DNA of 64,000 nucleotides from RUG023 sp900315435 (GTDB lineage Bacteria > Spirochaetota > Spirochaetia > Sphaerochaetales > Sphaerochaetaceae): contig CADAJJ010000002.1 in the NCBI GenBank assembly GCA_902788205.1, positions 1 through 64,000 of the forward strand, written 5' to 3'. Positions 16,832-24,499 of this stretch are shown piece after piece. The notes under the pieces are model-generated. The model saw nothing but the letters and a program-made list of their open reading frames with translations. It was not told where the DNA came from and did not search any database. A program made the translations under genes and the position numbers. The number at the start of each line of letters is the position of its first letter. The stretch's first letter is position 1.

Positions 16832-17363
16832 GGTTCTTCACGGAACGTTGGGGGATGAGGAACATAGGGTACCGCAATAGTTGCACAAAGGGCATGCCGT
16901 CTGGTTCCATGTTGGTTACCACTCACAAAAGGAAAACCAGACAAACATGCCCGCTTCACAAGATACCCGGATCCACCTTTCGTGTCGGCACTTCCGGTGC
17001 GGCTCTTTGCGGTTAGACCAACAGAGAAGGCGCCTGATTCTGCCGTTCTCCAGCACAAGGCAGACAGGCACGGCCGGATGCCCCACTGCAAGGGCAAGGT
17101 GCATGTCCATGACCACGGCGTGACGGTATGGCACGACCCAGACCCTCGAGGTGCGTTACCACCATTACCACATGCACCCAGTACGGCAAAGAGGTCCTCG
17201 GCACAGCATCAGCACCGGCAAGCTCGAGGGGTTCAACAACCGGATACAGGCGGCGAAGCGGATCGGCTACGGATACCGCGACGACGATTCCTTCTTCACC
17301 ACAATCCGTTCCATTCCCATCCCTGATCTCGGCTCCCTATCCCCCAAGAAAACGTGAAGAGCC
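16832..17363 (+). mobile_element. Internally deleted ISL3-family insertion element (532 bp)
   Basis: The ends are imperfect inverted repeats of 25 bp. The left end begins GGTTCTTCACG and contains TTGGGGGAT (16832-16856). The right end, read inward, begins GGCTCTTCACG and has the same TTGGGGGAT (17339-17363). ISL3-type elements have this kind of end and are normally about 1.3-1.5 kb, so roughly two thirds is gone. Inside lie fragments of the transposase: an N-terminal zinc-ribbon-like stretch and the C-terminal tail. No identical 8-bp target duplication is visible, which suggests old age. It occupies most of the gap between the mutase gene and the secreted protein gene at 17421. Confidence 0.7.
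16947..17357 (+). pseudogene. ISL3-family transposase remnant
   Basis: The 3' part reads TGKLEGFNNRIQAAKRIGYG followed by YRDDDSFF (about 17216-17300). This matches the conserved C-terminus of ISL3 transposases (GKxEGxNNxIKxxKRxxxGYRxxxxF). About 130 bp upstream, PHCKGKVHVHDHGV in another frame resembles the N-terminal zinc ribbon. The two pieces are in different frames, and the whole DDE catalytic core between them is missing. The remnant cannot encode an active enzyme. Confidence 0.7.
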
Positions 17364-17420
17364 ACAGAAAAGGCACCCGGTTGGATCCGGATGCCCGTTG
17401 GACTCAATAGGAATTTCCCA

Positions 17421-18170
17421 TCACTGGATCACGATGAGGTTTTTCCACTTCTTGGCGTTCTTCACGATGTCAACAGTTCCATCGACCACATAGTTCGGGT
17501 TGCGGGAAAGCCGTTTCTCCACATTGGCCTTGTTGGGAATGGTAGTATTGTCGACCACAAGAAAAACCGGAAGACCATCGGCAAGCGCCTCTTCCAGCTC
17601 GCCCTTGCTGGTACCGCCACCCCGGAAATAGATGACGACGCCGTTGGTGTCGGCCGCGATCTTGATGTACAGGCTTTTTCCATCCACCACGACGGCCCAG
17701 TCGTCCACCGCGGTATCGACGAACACGACGTAGTCCTGCGGCTCGATGCCCCACTGTGCGGCGTTGCGGCTCACGATGCCGGCCATCTTGATGTCATGGT
17801 ATCCCAGCATGTCGGCGATGGCGGGAATGTCCTTGTACGCCTGTCCGATACCGTCACTCGTCGCGCCCAGCACATACAAGGCATGGTCTCCTACTGTCCT
17901 GACAAGCATCTCGAGATCCTGCCTGACCTTGTCGGGATATGCGTACCCAAGACCCGAATAGCCGCCGATGACCACCACCTGATAGCCTTGGACCGCCTTT
18001 ACCAGCTCGTCATACGAAACCACTTTGGTAGAGGTGGCGGCAAGTTGCTTCACATAGACGTGGTACAGGCCATCGCGGTGCGCGCGATCGATGGCGCTCT
18101 GGAACGGAGATGCGGCACACAACGAAACCGAGGCGCAAAGCGCGCACATAGCAAGAGCGATTTTCTTCAT
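17421..18170 (-). CDS. Secreted protein of unknown function, Rossmann-like
   Basis: The 249-residue protein starts MKKIALAMCALCASVSLCAA, a signal peptide cleaved near residue 20. The mature part alternates predicted beta-strands and helices. It has glycine-rich turns VVVIGGYSGLGYAYPDKV and YFRGGGTSKGELEEALADG, which recall nucleotide- or ligand-binding Rossmann and SLOG-type folds. I do not recognise the family. The ATG follows AAGGAGGAG. The leader contains AGGGTGATAC and TCCCT arms, much like the leader of the secreted esterase at 44472. It is monocistronic beside degraded mobile DNA. Confidence 0.6.
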   Translation of the reverse strand: MKKIALAMCALCASVSLCAASPFQSAIDRAHRDGLYHVYVKQLAATSTKVVSYDELVKAVQGYQVVVIGGYSGLGYAYPDKVRQDLEMLVRTVGDHALYVLGATSDGIGQAYKDIPAIADMLGYHDIKMAGIVSRNAAQWGIEPQDYVVFVDTAVDDWAVVVDGKSLYIKIAADTNGVVIYFRGGGTSKGELEEALADGLPVFLVVDNTTIPNKANVEKRLSRNPNYVVDGTVDIVKNAKKWKNLIVIQ

Positions 18171-18265
18171 AGGAACTCCTCCTTACAGGGAAGTATCACC
18201 CTCTTTGGCGTTCTCTGTAAAGAAACCGGATGCAATCCCCATGCAGAACTAGTCATTCCAGCACT

Positions 18266-19290
18266 TCAAAGGAGTCCGGCCATATACGCGGGAAGGAAGA
18301 TGATACCGTCCTCACAGTTCCAGTCACCTGCATGAATGACATACGGGATATGGAGCCGCTCTTGATACAAGGCCATGAATTTCCTGAGCGAAGAGAGCGT
18401 ATGGAGGAAACCGGTCTTGACATCGAGGGGGGGGAAAAACGTGGTGCCGGTTTGTGATAGCGTTCTTTGCAATCAGGAAATCAATCTCCATCCGTTCGGA
18501 CGCTTCTCTTTTTCCAGGGTTTGCGTAGAAGTAACGTTTGTGGCCTGATGCCGTCAGCATCTGTGCCACCATATTCTCAAAAACCATGCCTTCGTTGCAT
18601 TCCAGCTTTCCGAGCAACAGTCAGAGGCCATCACCTCTTCGTCAAACGCATGGTGACGATCATGGAATCGTCAAGCAAAAAAAAGGAACTTTCATATTCT
18701 CGGAAACGAGCTCCACCGCCCAGAGAGGGGAGAAAGAACCTTTTCTCATGGCGCCCCAGTTGCTCAGGAATTTCGTCAAAGATTGCCTCGACCTTCCGCT
18801 CATAGTCCACGGCGTGCTTGTGGATATCACCACGGTACAGGTCCAGAATCCTTCGTTTCACTGCGTCGACAGCCGGAAAATCATGCGATGCCACGTATTC
18901 TTGGACAGCCTGTGGCATTCCACCCACGAGCAGATACTGTCTGAAACAGTCCATAGCCTTCCGGTGAAGCGCCTGCCCCATCGGCCTTCCTTCCTGGAAG
19001 TGCATGACGATTTCATCGTACAGCAGCTCCTGGCCAATAGCCCACATGAATTCTTCGAAATCCATGGGGTACATGCGTAGGTGCCGTTCTTCCGACGGAA
19101 TGACGATATCTTTCACATGTTCACGGGTAGAAACGAGAGAACCTGTCTCCACACACAAATAGCGACCATCGGCGACCAGATATTTGATGGCAGCCCGTGC
19201 CTGCGGAAATTGCTGCACCTCGTTGAATAGAAGCAGGACGCCTGGGGCCTCCAGACGTCCTGCCATTGTCGTTGTATCGTCTTGATTGAT
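18266..19290 (-). pseudogene. Broken AAA ATPase with DUF4143 domain
   Basis: Three frames together give a recognisable DUF4143-type ATPase. The first, about 19290-18631, has a Walker B-like LLLFNEVQQ, ARAAIKYLVADGRY, ETGSLVS and PMDFEEFMWAIG. The second, about 18617-18440, has LGKLECNEGMVFENMVAQML and ERMEIDFLIAKN. The third ends KFMALYQERLHIPYVIHAG then EDGIIFLPAYM (stop at 18266). The N-terminus with Walker A is missing where it meets the asnB end. The Walker B acidic Asp is Asn, and a stretch of the DUF4143 core before 18640 is lost. Such genes are often mobile or toxin-like accessory genes. This one is inactive. Confidence 0.8.
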
Positions 19291-19294
19291 GATT

Positions 19295-20983
19295 CTATGC
19301 GTTCGGCCGGCGGTACGCCTTCTCGTGGACTCCATAGATGGCTCTTCCGCTCGGCTCGTCCATGTTCTGGAACATCTTGTCCCATTTCAGTGCCGTTGCG
19401 GTCGAGCAGGCAACCGACGCCTCGTGGGGAACGCACTTGGCCTCGCTGGCAGTCGGGAAATGGCGGGTGAAAAGCACACGGTAGTAGTACTCTTCCTTGG
19501 TAGCGGGAGGATTGATCGGAAAACGGTCAGCCGCATGGCTGAACTCCTCGTCGCTCACCTCGCGGCTGGTCTTTTCCTTCAAAGTATCAATCCAGCTGTA
19601 ACCGACACCATCGCTGAACTGCTCCTTCTGGCGCCAGACGATCTCTGCAGGAAGCATGTCCTCGAAGGCCTTGCGGACCACCCACTTCTCGATTTTGTCG
19701 CCGGAACACATCTTCACGCTGGTGGGAAGGTGCATGGCCACGTCGATGAACTCCTTGTCGAGGAAAGGCACCCTGCCCTCCACACCCCAGGCCGCCAACG
19801 CCTTGTTCGCCCTGAGCAGGTCGTACAGGTGAAGCTTGCCCAGCTTCCGGACCGATTCCTGATGGAACTCCTCGGCATTTGGAGCCTTGTGGAAGTACAG
19901 ATATCCCCCGAAAAGCTCGTCGCTACCCTCTCCGGTCAGCACCATCTTGATGCCCATGCTCTTGATGAAGCGGGCAAGCAAATACATGGGAGTCGCGGCG
20001 CGGACCGTAGTGATATCGTAGGTCTCCAGGTGGTAGATCACATCATCCACCGCATCCAGAGCCTCCTGGATAGTGAAATGGACTTCATGGTGGACTGTAC
20101 CAAGGGCTTTGGCGGCAAGCCGTGCCGCCTTCAGGTCGGGAGAATCCGCAAGACCGACGGCGAAGCTGTGCAGCCTCGGCCACCAGGCGACCTCAGTGTC
20201 CTGGCTCTCGACGCGCTTCTTGGCGTAGCGGGCGGTGATGGCGGCGATGACCGAGGAATCCAGTCCCCCGGAGAGCAACACCCCGTAAGGCACATCGCTC
20301 ATCAGCTGGCGTTTGACCGCAGCCTCAAGTGCGACACGCACATCTCCTGCACACTGTTCGGGAGTCCGTCCATCATCGGCGATGACAGGCTTGTCCATCC
20401 AGTCGCGATGATACCACTGGACCACCTTTCCCTCGCGGGAATCGTAGTAGCTTCCGGCAGGGAACTCGGTGATTGTGTCGCACAACCCGTCCAATGCCTT
20501 CATCTCGCTGGCTACCCAGTAGTGGCCGTCCTTGTCCCAGCCCTGATACAGGGGAATGATGCCGAAATGGTCCCGACCGACCAGGTACCGGTCCTCCTTC
20601 CTGTCGTACAGGCAGAAGGCGAAGATGCCGTTCAGTTCCTCGAAAAGCCTGTCGCCCATATCCTTGTAGAGAGCAAGGATCACCTCGCAGTCGCTGTTGG
20701 TCAGGAACGTGCCTTCAGGATATCGGCTCCGGATCGTCTGGTGATTGTAGATCTCGCCATTGACCGCAAGGATCAGATTGCCATCCCTGCTCTTCAGGGG
20801 CTGTCCCCCGGAAAGCGGGTCGACGATCGCCAACCGTTCATGGCTGATGACGCAGTGCTCGCCCGTGAAGACGCCGGACCAATCCGGGCCGCGATGGCGG
20901 ATCCGCTTGGACGCCTCCAGCACGCTGGCACGGAGGGACCCATCTACGTTCTTTACATCAAAAAGACCTACAAAACCACACAT
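19295..20983 (-). CDS. asnB: Asparagine synthase (glutamine-hydrolysing)
   Basis: This 562-residue enzyme makes asparagine from aspartate, ATP and glutamine. The N-terminal class II amidotransferase begins MCGFVGLFDVKN with the nucleophile Cys2. AIVDPLSGGQPL and NGEIYNHQTI follow. The synthetase domain has the PP-loop VLLSGGLDSSVIAAI near residue 235, with GEGSDELFGGY and GVEGRVPFLDKEF. The length equals E. coli AsnB, so the C-terminus is intact despite the adjoining pseudogene. The start is fixed by Cys2; GAGGT lies 12 bases upstream. It follows the glnN gene after a terminator and belongs functionally to the glutamine-linked island. Confidence 0.96.
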   Translation of the reverse strand: MCGFVGLFDVKNVDGSLRASVLEASKRIRHRGPDWSGVFTGEHCVISHERLAIVDPLSGGQPLKSRDGNLILAVNGEIYNHQTIRSRYPEGTFLTNSDCEVILALYKDMGDRLFEELNGIFAFCLYDRKEDRYLVGRDHFGIIPLYQGWDKDGHYWVASEMKALDGLCDTITEFPAGSYYDSREGKVVQWYHRDWMDKPVIADDGRTPEQCAGDVRVALEAAVKRQLMSDVPYGVLLSGGLDSSVIAAITARYAKKRVESQDTEVAWWPRLHSFAVGLADSPDLKAARLAAKALGTVHHEVHFTIQEALDAVDDVIYHLETYDITTVRAATPMYLLARFIKSMGIKMVLTGEGSDELFGGYLYFHKAPNAEEFHQESVRKLGKLHLYDLLRANKALAAWGVEGRVPFLDKEFIDVAMHLPTSVKMCSGDKIEKWVVRKAFEDMLPAEIVWRQKEQFSDGVGYSWIDTLKEKTSREVSDEEFSHAADRFPINPPATKEEYYYRVLFTRHFPTASEAKCVPHEASVACSTATALKWDKMFQNMDEPSGRAIYGVHEKAYRRPNA

Positions 20984-21012
20984 GACAACATTCTACCTCA
21001 TATAAACCACTC

Positions 21013-21063
21013 GGCCGGGCTCCCGGAGAGGAGTGCCTGGTTCCTGATGTTTGGAGCCCGGCC
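21013..21063 (-). terminator. Hairpin between glnN and asnB, probable terminator
   Basis: A perfect 11-bp inverted repeat (GGCCGGGCTCC at 21013-21023, GGAGCCCGGCC at 21053-21063) encloses 29 nt in the 91-bp gap after the glnN stop. On the leftward transcript it is followed by GAGTGGTTTATATG. The U-tract is weak, so partial read-through into asnB is possible. Confidence 0.5.
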
Positions 21064-21074
21064 TCGTGTCCGAA

Positions 21075-23162
21075 TCATACGGTATAGAGCAACTGGCCGT
21101 ACGTCGGCATCGGCCAATAACTGCTTGCCACCAGCAACTCTGCCTGGTCGGCGTACTTGCGAGCCTCGACCATGGCCGGAATCACCTTGTCGCGGTAATA
21201 GACCGCAGCCTCGAAACGCTCGCGCTTCTCCGCCTTCTCCGTCTCGTCGCTTAGCGTCCCGACAGCATCATAGAGCTTGTCCTCGATGCCGCCAAGCTGC
21301 TCGACCAGCGCGGTGTCCGCCTTGCAGGCAAGAGACTGGCTCACTCCACGGCGCGCCACCACCCTTTGGGCCAAGTCGCCCACGTAGTGGGAGATGGCGG
21401 GCAGGATCTGCTGGCGGACCATGTCGATTGCCGTCAAAGCCTCGATATGGATGGTCTTGGCATAGTTCTCGATCAGAATCTCCTGGCGGCTCTTCAGCTC
21501 GGTCTCGGTGAAGATGTGGAACTTCTTGAATGCCTCCACATTCTTCGGATCCAGGAAACGGGCCAACGCGGCCGGAGTATCCTTCAGGTTGGAAAGACCG
21601 CGACGGGCAGCCTCATCGACCCACTCCGGACTGTAGTTGTTGCCGTTGAAAATAATCCGTTTATGGGCGAGATAGTTCTCCTTGACCAGCTTGGTCAGCT
21701 CGCTTTGGAAATCCTCGGCCTTTTCCAGACGATCGGCAAAAAGGGACAGTTCGTCGGCGACAATGGTATTCAGGACAATATTGGGGCCTGCGACCGAGAA
21801 GGAAGAACCCAGCATGCGGAACTCGAACTTGTTGCCCGTGAATGCGAAGGGGCTGGTACGGTTGCGGTCCGTCGAGTCCTTGGGGAACTTCGGAAGCACG
21901 TGGACGCCAAGCAGCATCTGTTCCCTGCTCTTCTTGCCGGTCGGCTTGTCGGCGGCAATTGACTCCAGCAGGCCGGAAAGCTCGTCTCCGAGATACATGC
22001 TGATGATGGCAGGAGGAGCCTCGTTGGCACCGAGCCTGTGGTCGTTGCCGGCCGAAGCGACGCTGACCCTGAGCAATTCCTGGTAGTCGTCCACAGCGGC
22101 GATGACGGCCGAGAGGAACAGCAGGAACTGGGCATTCTCGCTGGCATTGTCGCCAGGGTTGAGCAGGTTCATGCCGGTATCGGTGGACATGGACCAGTTG
22201 TTGTGCTTGCCACTTCCGTTGACCCCGTCGAACGGCTTCTCGTGCAAAAGGCAGGCAAGACCGTGCTTGTCGGCAATCTTGCGCATCAACTCCATCGTCA
22301 GCTGGTTCTGGTCGGTGGCGACGTTGCTCTGGGTAAAGACCGGGGCAAGCTCATGCTGGCTCGGGGCGACCTCGTTGTGGCGGGTCTTGGCGTAGACACC
22401 CAGCTTCCACAGTTCCTTGTCCAGATCTTCCATGTAGCTCATGACCCGCGGTCGGAGGGAACCGAAATAGTGGTCGCTCAGTTCCTGCCCCTTCGGAGAA
22501 CGGGCACCGAACAGGGTGCGGCCGGTATAGACCAGGTCGGGTCTCTTGCGGAACTGTTCCTTGTCGACCAGGAAGTACTCCTGCTCGCTGCCGACGGTGG
22601 TCATCACCCTGCCCACCTCGTCATGGCCGAACAGGTGCAGGATACGCTTTGCCTGCTCGTTCAGAGCCTCCATGCTGCGCAATAGCGGGGTCTTCTTGTC
22701 CAACGCCTCGCCGGAATAGGAGCAGAAGGCGGTCGGAATATACAGCGTGGTGCCCTTGACGAAGGCGTAACTCGTCGGATCCCAGGCAGTGTAGCCACGG
22801 GCCTCGAAGGTTGCCCGCAGCCCTCCCGAGGGGAAGGAAGAGGCGTCAGGCTCGCCCTGGACCAGCTCCTTGCCGGAGAACTCCATGATCACCCGTCCGC
22901 CACCGGCAGGGGCGATGAAGGCGTCGTGCTTCTCCGCGGTGATGCCCGTCATCGGCTGGAACCAGTGGGTGAAATGGGTGGCTCCCTTCTCCAAGGCCCA
23001 GTCACGCATGACGCTGGCGACGACGTTGGCGATACTCAAATCGAGATCCTTGCCTTTGCTGATCGTCTCCTTCAACTGACGGTAAGTCTCTTTCGGAAGA
23101 CGCTTCTGCATGACGGCATCGTTAAACACATACTCGCCAAAATAGTCCGCAATAGTTTCCAT
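21075..23162 (-). CDS. glnN: Glutamine synthetase type III
   Basis: This 695-residue ammonia-assimilating enzyme makes glutamine from glutamate, ammonia and ATP. Its size and the motifs FTHWFQPMTG, AFIAPAGGG, GSEQEYFLVDKE, NGSGKHNNWS and RLGANEAPPAIIS define the GSIII class (Bacteroides BGS, cyanobacterial GlnN), not GSI or GSII. The ATG at 23162 follows GGAGGT by 5 bases; the longer frame to 23525 runs through the promoter and leader. Upstream are a strong promoter and a leader hairpin overlapping a terminator, so attenuation control is likely. It is divergent from the glutamate synthase operon. Confidence 0.95.
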   Translation of the reverse strand: METIADYFGEYVFNDAVMQKRLPKETYRQLKETISKGKDLDLSIANVVASVMRDWALEKGATHFTHWFQPMTGITAEKHDAFIAPAGGGRVIMEFSGKELVQGEPDASSFPSGGLRATFEARGYTAWDPTSYAFVKGTTLYIPTAFCSYSGEALDKKTPLLRSMEALNEQAKRILHLFGHDEVGRVMTTVGSEQEYFLVDKEQFRKRPDLVYTGRTLFGARSPKGQELSDHYFGSLRPRVMSYMEDLDKELWKLGVYAKTRHNEVAPSQHELAPVFTQSNVATDQNQLTMELMRKIADKHGLACLLHEKPFDGVNGSGKHNNWSMSTDTGMNLLNPGDNASENAQFLLFLSAVIAAVDDYQELLRVSVASAGNDHRLGANEAPPAIISMYLGDELSGLLESIAADKPTGKKSREQMLLGVHVLPKFPKDSTDRNRTSPFAFTGNKFEFRMLGSSFSVAGPNIVLNTIVADELSLFADRLEKAEDFQSELTKLVKENYLAHKRIIFNGNNYSPEWVDEAARRGLSNLKDTPAALARFLDPKNVEAFKKFHIFTETELKSRQEILIENYAKTIHIEALTAIDMVRQQILPAISHYVGDLAQRVVARRGVSQSLACKADTALVEQLGGIEDKLYDAVGTLSDETEKAEKRERFEAAVYYRDKVIPAMVEARKYADQAELLVASSYWPMPTYGQLLYTV

Positions 23163-23180
23163 CTGACACCTCCAGGGTAC

Positions 23181-23222
23181 AAAAAAAAGACGCCGTGGCC
23201 GAAACCACAGCGCCTTTGCTGT
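23181..23222 (-). promoter_or_regulatory. glnN leader: hexaloop hairpin overlapping an intrinsic terminator (ANTAR-type attenuator)
   Basis: On the leftward RNA a first hairpin, ACAGC-AAAGGC-GCUGU (23222-23207), has a hexanucleotide loop with A at position 1 and G at position 4. This is the signature of ANTAR-protein RNA targets. The end of its loop and its 3' arm also form the 5' arm of a terminator: GGCGCUGUGG (23214-23205), loop UUUCGG, CCACGGCGUC (23198-23189), then eight U (23188-23181). The two structures cannot form together. The terminator ends 18 bases before the glnN start, so stabilising the first hairpin should switch glnN on. Only one hexaloop is evident rather than the canonical pair. 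Confidence 0.7.
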
Positions 23223-23231
23223 ATGTCGATG

Positions 23232-23260
23232 GTAATACCCTTTCTTGCGGTTTGTGTCAA
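23232..23260 (-). promoter_or_regulatory. glnN promoter
   Basis: TTGACA (23260-23255, perfect consensus) and TATTAC (23237-23232) are spaced by 17 bp. The predicted transcript start, near 23226-23224, is only a few bases before the hexaloop hairpin. Confidence 0.65.
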
Positions 23261-23274
23261 CTCCCCTTTTGCGC

Positions 23275-23303
23275 TGGACATTTTTCCATCCCCACGGTAC
23301 ACT
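23275..23303 (+). promoter_or_regulatory. Promoter of the glutamate synthase operon
   Basis: TGGACA (23275-23280) and TACACT (23298-23303) are spaced by 17 bp. Initiation is expected about 23310, just before the leader hairpin at 23318. The -35 element is 14 bp from the -35 element of the divergent glnN promoter. Confidence 0.6.
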
Positions 23304-23317
23304 CATCACGCAACACA

Positions 23318-23375
23318 CGGACAAAGGCGTCCGGTACCTGCACCAAGAAAGGTGTCGATACCGGACGCCTTTTTT
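23318..23375 (+). promoter_or_regulatory. Glutamate synthase leader: hexaloop hairpin overlapping an intrinsic terminator (ANTAR-type attenuator)
   Basis: The first hairpin, CGGAC-AAAGGC-GUCCG (23318-23333), has the same hexaloop AAAGGC as the glnN leader although the stems differ. Part of its loop and its 3' arm also belong to the 5' arm of a perfect 12-bp terminator. That terminator pairs AGGCGUCCGGUA (23325-23336) with UACCGGACGCCU (23359-23370), followed by a run of U to 23375. The 22-nt terminator loop holds a mini-hairpin, CACC-AAGAAA-GGUG. The ribosome-binding site and ATG (23398) follow. The same mutually exclusive design on both sides of one intergenic region supports a shared antiterminator. 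Confidence 0.72.
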
Positions 23376-23397
23376 ATATTCCGAGAGGAGTGCCGGG

Positions 23398-24498
23398 ATG
23401 ACAGGCGAAGAAGGTTTTCTGGAAGGACGAGAACACATCCCCAGCGGGTGCGCGATCTGCGGATTGATCGACCGGACTGGCAGACGCTTCAGTGGCGATG
23501 CCGCCATCAGGTCCATCAGTGTCATGCATGACCGGTCAAATGGTCTGGGAGGTGGATTTGCCGGTTATGGCATCTACCCTGAGTACAAGGATTTCTACGC
23601 ATTCCATCTCTTCTTCTACTCGACCGACGCAAAGAAGCAGACCGAAGCCTACCTGGACGAGTACTACGACGTGATCAACCTCTCCAAGATTCCGGTCACC
23701 CGGACCAAAGCAATCACCGATGAGCCATTGATCTGGCGCTATTTCGTCGCGCCATCCCCCACCAAACTGGCGGAAAGCCAGCTTGACGAACAGGAATTCG
23801 TCGTGCGCAGCGCCATCCATATCAACTCGACCATCAAGGGAGCCTACCTCTTCTCCTCAGGCAAGAACATGGGAGTCTTCAAAGCCGTCGGCTATCCCGA
23901 GGACGTCGGGCGTTTCTACCGCTTGGACGAATATGAAGGCTACTGCTGGACCGCGCATGGAAGGTACCCGACCAACACTCCTGGCTGGTGGGGAGGCTCC
24001 CATCCGTTCGCCCTGTTGGACACCACGGTGGTGCACAACGGAGAAATCTCCAGCTACGACGCCAACCGGAGGGCGATCGAGATGTTCGGCTACCGTTGCA
24101 CGCTTTCGACCGATACCGAGGTGATCACCTACATGCTCGACTACCTGCACCGGCGAAAGGGTCTTTCCTTCAGGGAAACGGCGCAAATCCTCGCCGCTCC
24201 CTTCTGGTTCGAGATCGAGCACATGCATGACAGGGAAAAACAGCTGGCGACCTATCTGAGGACTACCTACAGCAGTTTCCTCGTCACCGGTCCGTTCAGT
24301 ATCCTGATCGGCTTCACGGGAGGGTTGATGGCATTGAACGACCGCCTGAAACTCCGCAGCCTGGTATCCGGGTCGAAGGGCTCCATGACCTATTTCGCCA
24401 GCGAGGAAGCAGCCATCAGGGCCGTCGAGCCCGAGGTGGAAAACCTGTTCGCCCCGCGTGGCGGAGAACCGGTCGTCGTGCATGTGGAGGGTATGTGA
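23398..24498 (+). CDS. Glutamate synthase, class II glutamine amidotransferase subunit (split archaeal-type GltB N-domain)
   Basis: This 366-residue protein hydrolyses glutamine and passes ammonia to the synthase subunit. The catalytic cysteine is probably Cys18 (HIPSGCAICGLIDR), exposed by propeptide removal as in GltB. RYPTNTPGWWGGSHPF and HNGEISSYDAN are class II amidotransferase blocks. In bacterial GltB this domain is fused to the rest; here it is a separate gene, as in archaea and several anaerobes. The ATG at 23398 follows GAGAGGAG by 7 bases and lies after the attenuator. The next gene starts 1 base after the stop. Confidence 0.88.
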   Translation: MTGEEGFLEGREHIPSGCAICGLIDRTGRRFSGDAAIRSISVMHDRSNGLGGGFAGYGIYPEYKDFYAFHLFFYSTDAKKQTEAYLDEYYDVINLSKIPVTRTKAITDEPLIWRYFVAPSPTKLAESQLDEQEFVVRSAIHINSTIKGAYLFSSGKNMGVFKAVGYPEDVGRFYRLDEYEGYCWTAHGRYPTNTPGWWGGSHPFALLDTTVVHNGEISSYDANRRAIEMFGYRCTLSTDTEVITYMLDYLHRRKGLSFRETAQILAAPFWFEIEHMHDREKQLATYLRTTYSSFLVTGPFSILIGFTGGLMALNDRLKLRSLVSGSKGSMTYFASEEAAIRAVEPEVENLFAPRGGEPVVVHVEGM

Positions 24499-24499
24499 G

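Noticed and set aside
16824..17371. 8-bp target duplication flanking the ISL3 relic
   Set aside because: The flanks (CCAAAAGA and ACAGAAAA) share only A-rich character and are not a repeat.
23337..23358. Mini-hairpin in the glutamate synthase terminator loop as the second canonical ANTAR hexaloop
   Set aside because: Its loop AAGAAA has A at position 4 instead of G, it lies inside the terminator, and the glnN leader has no equivalent.
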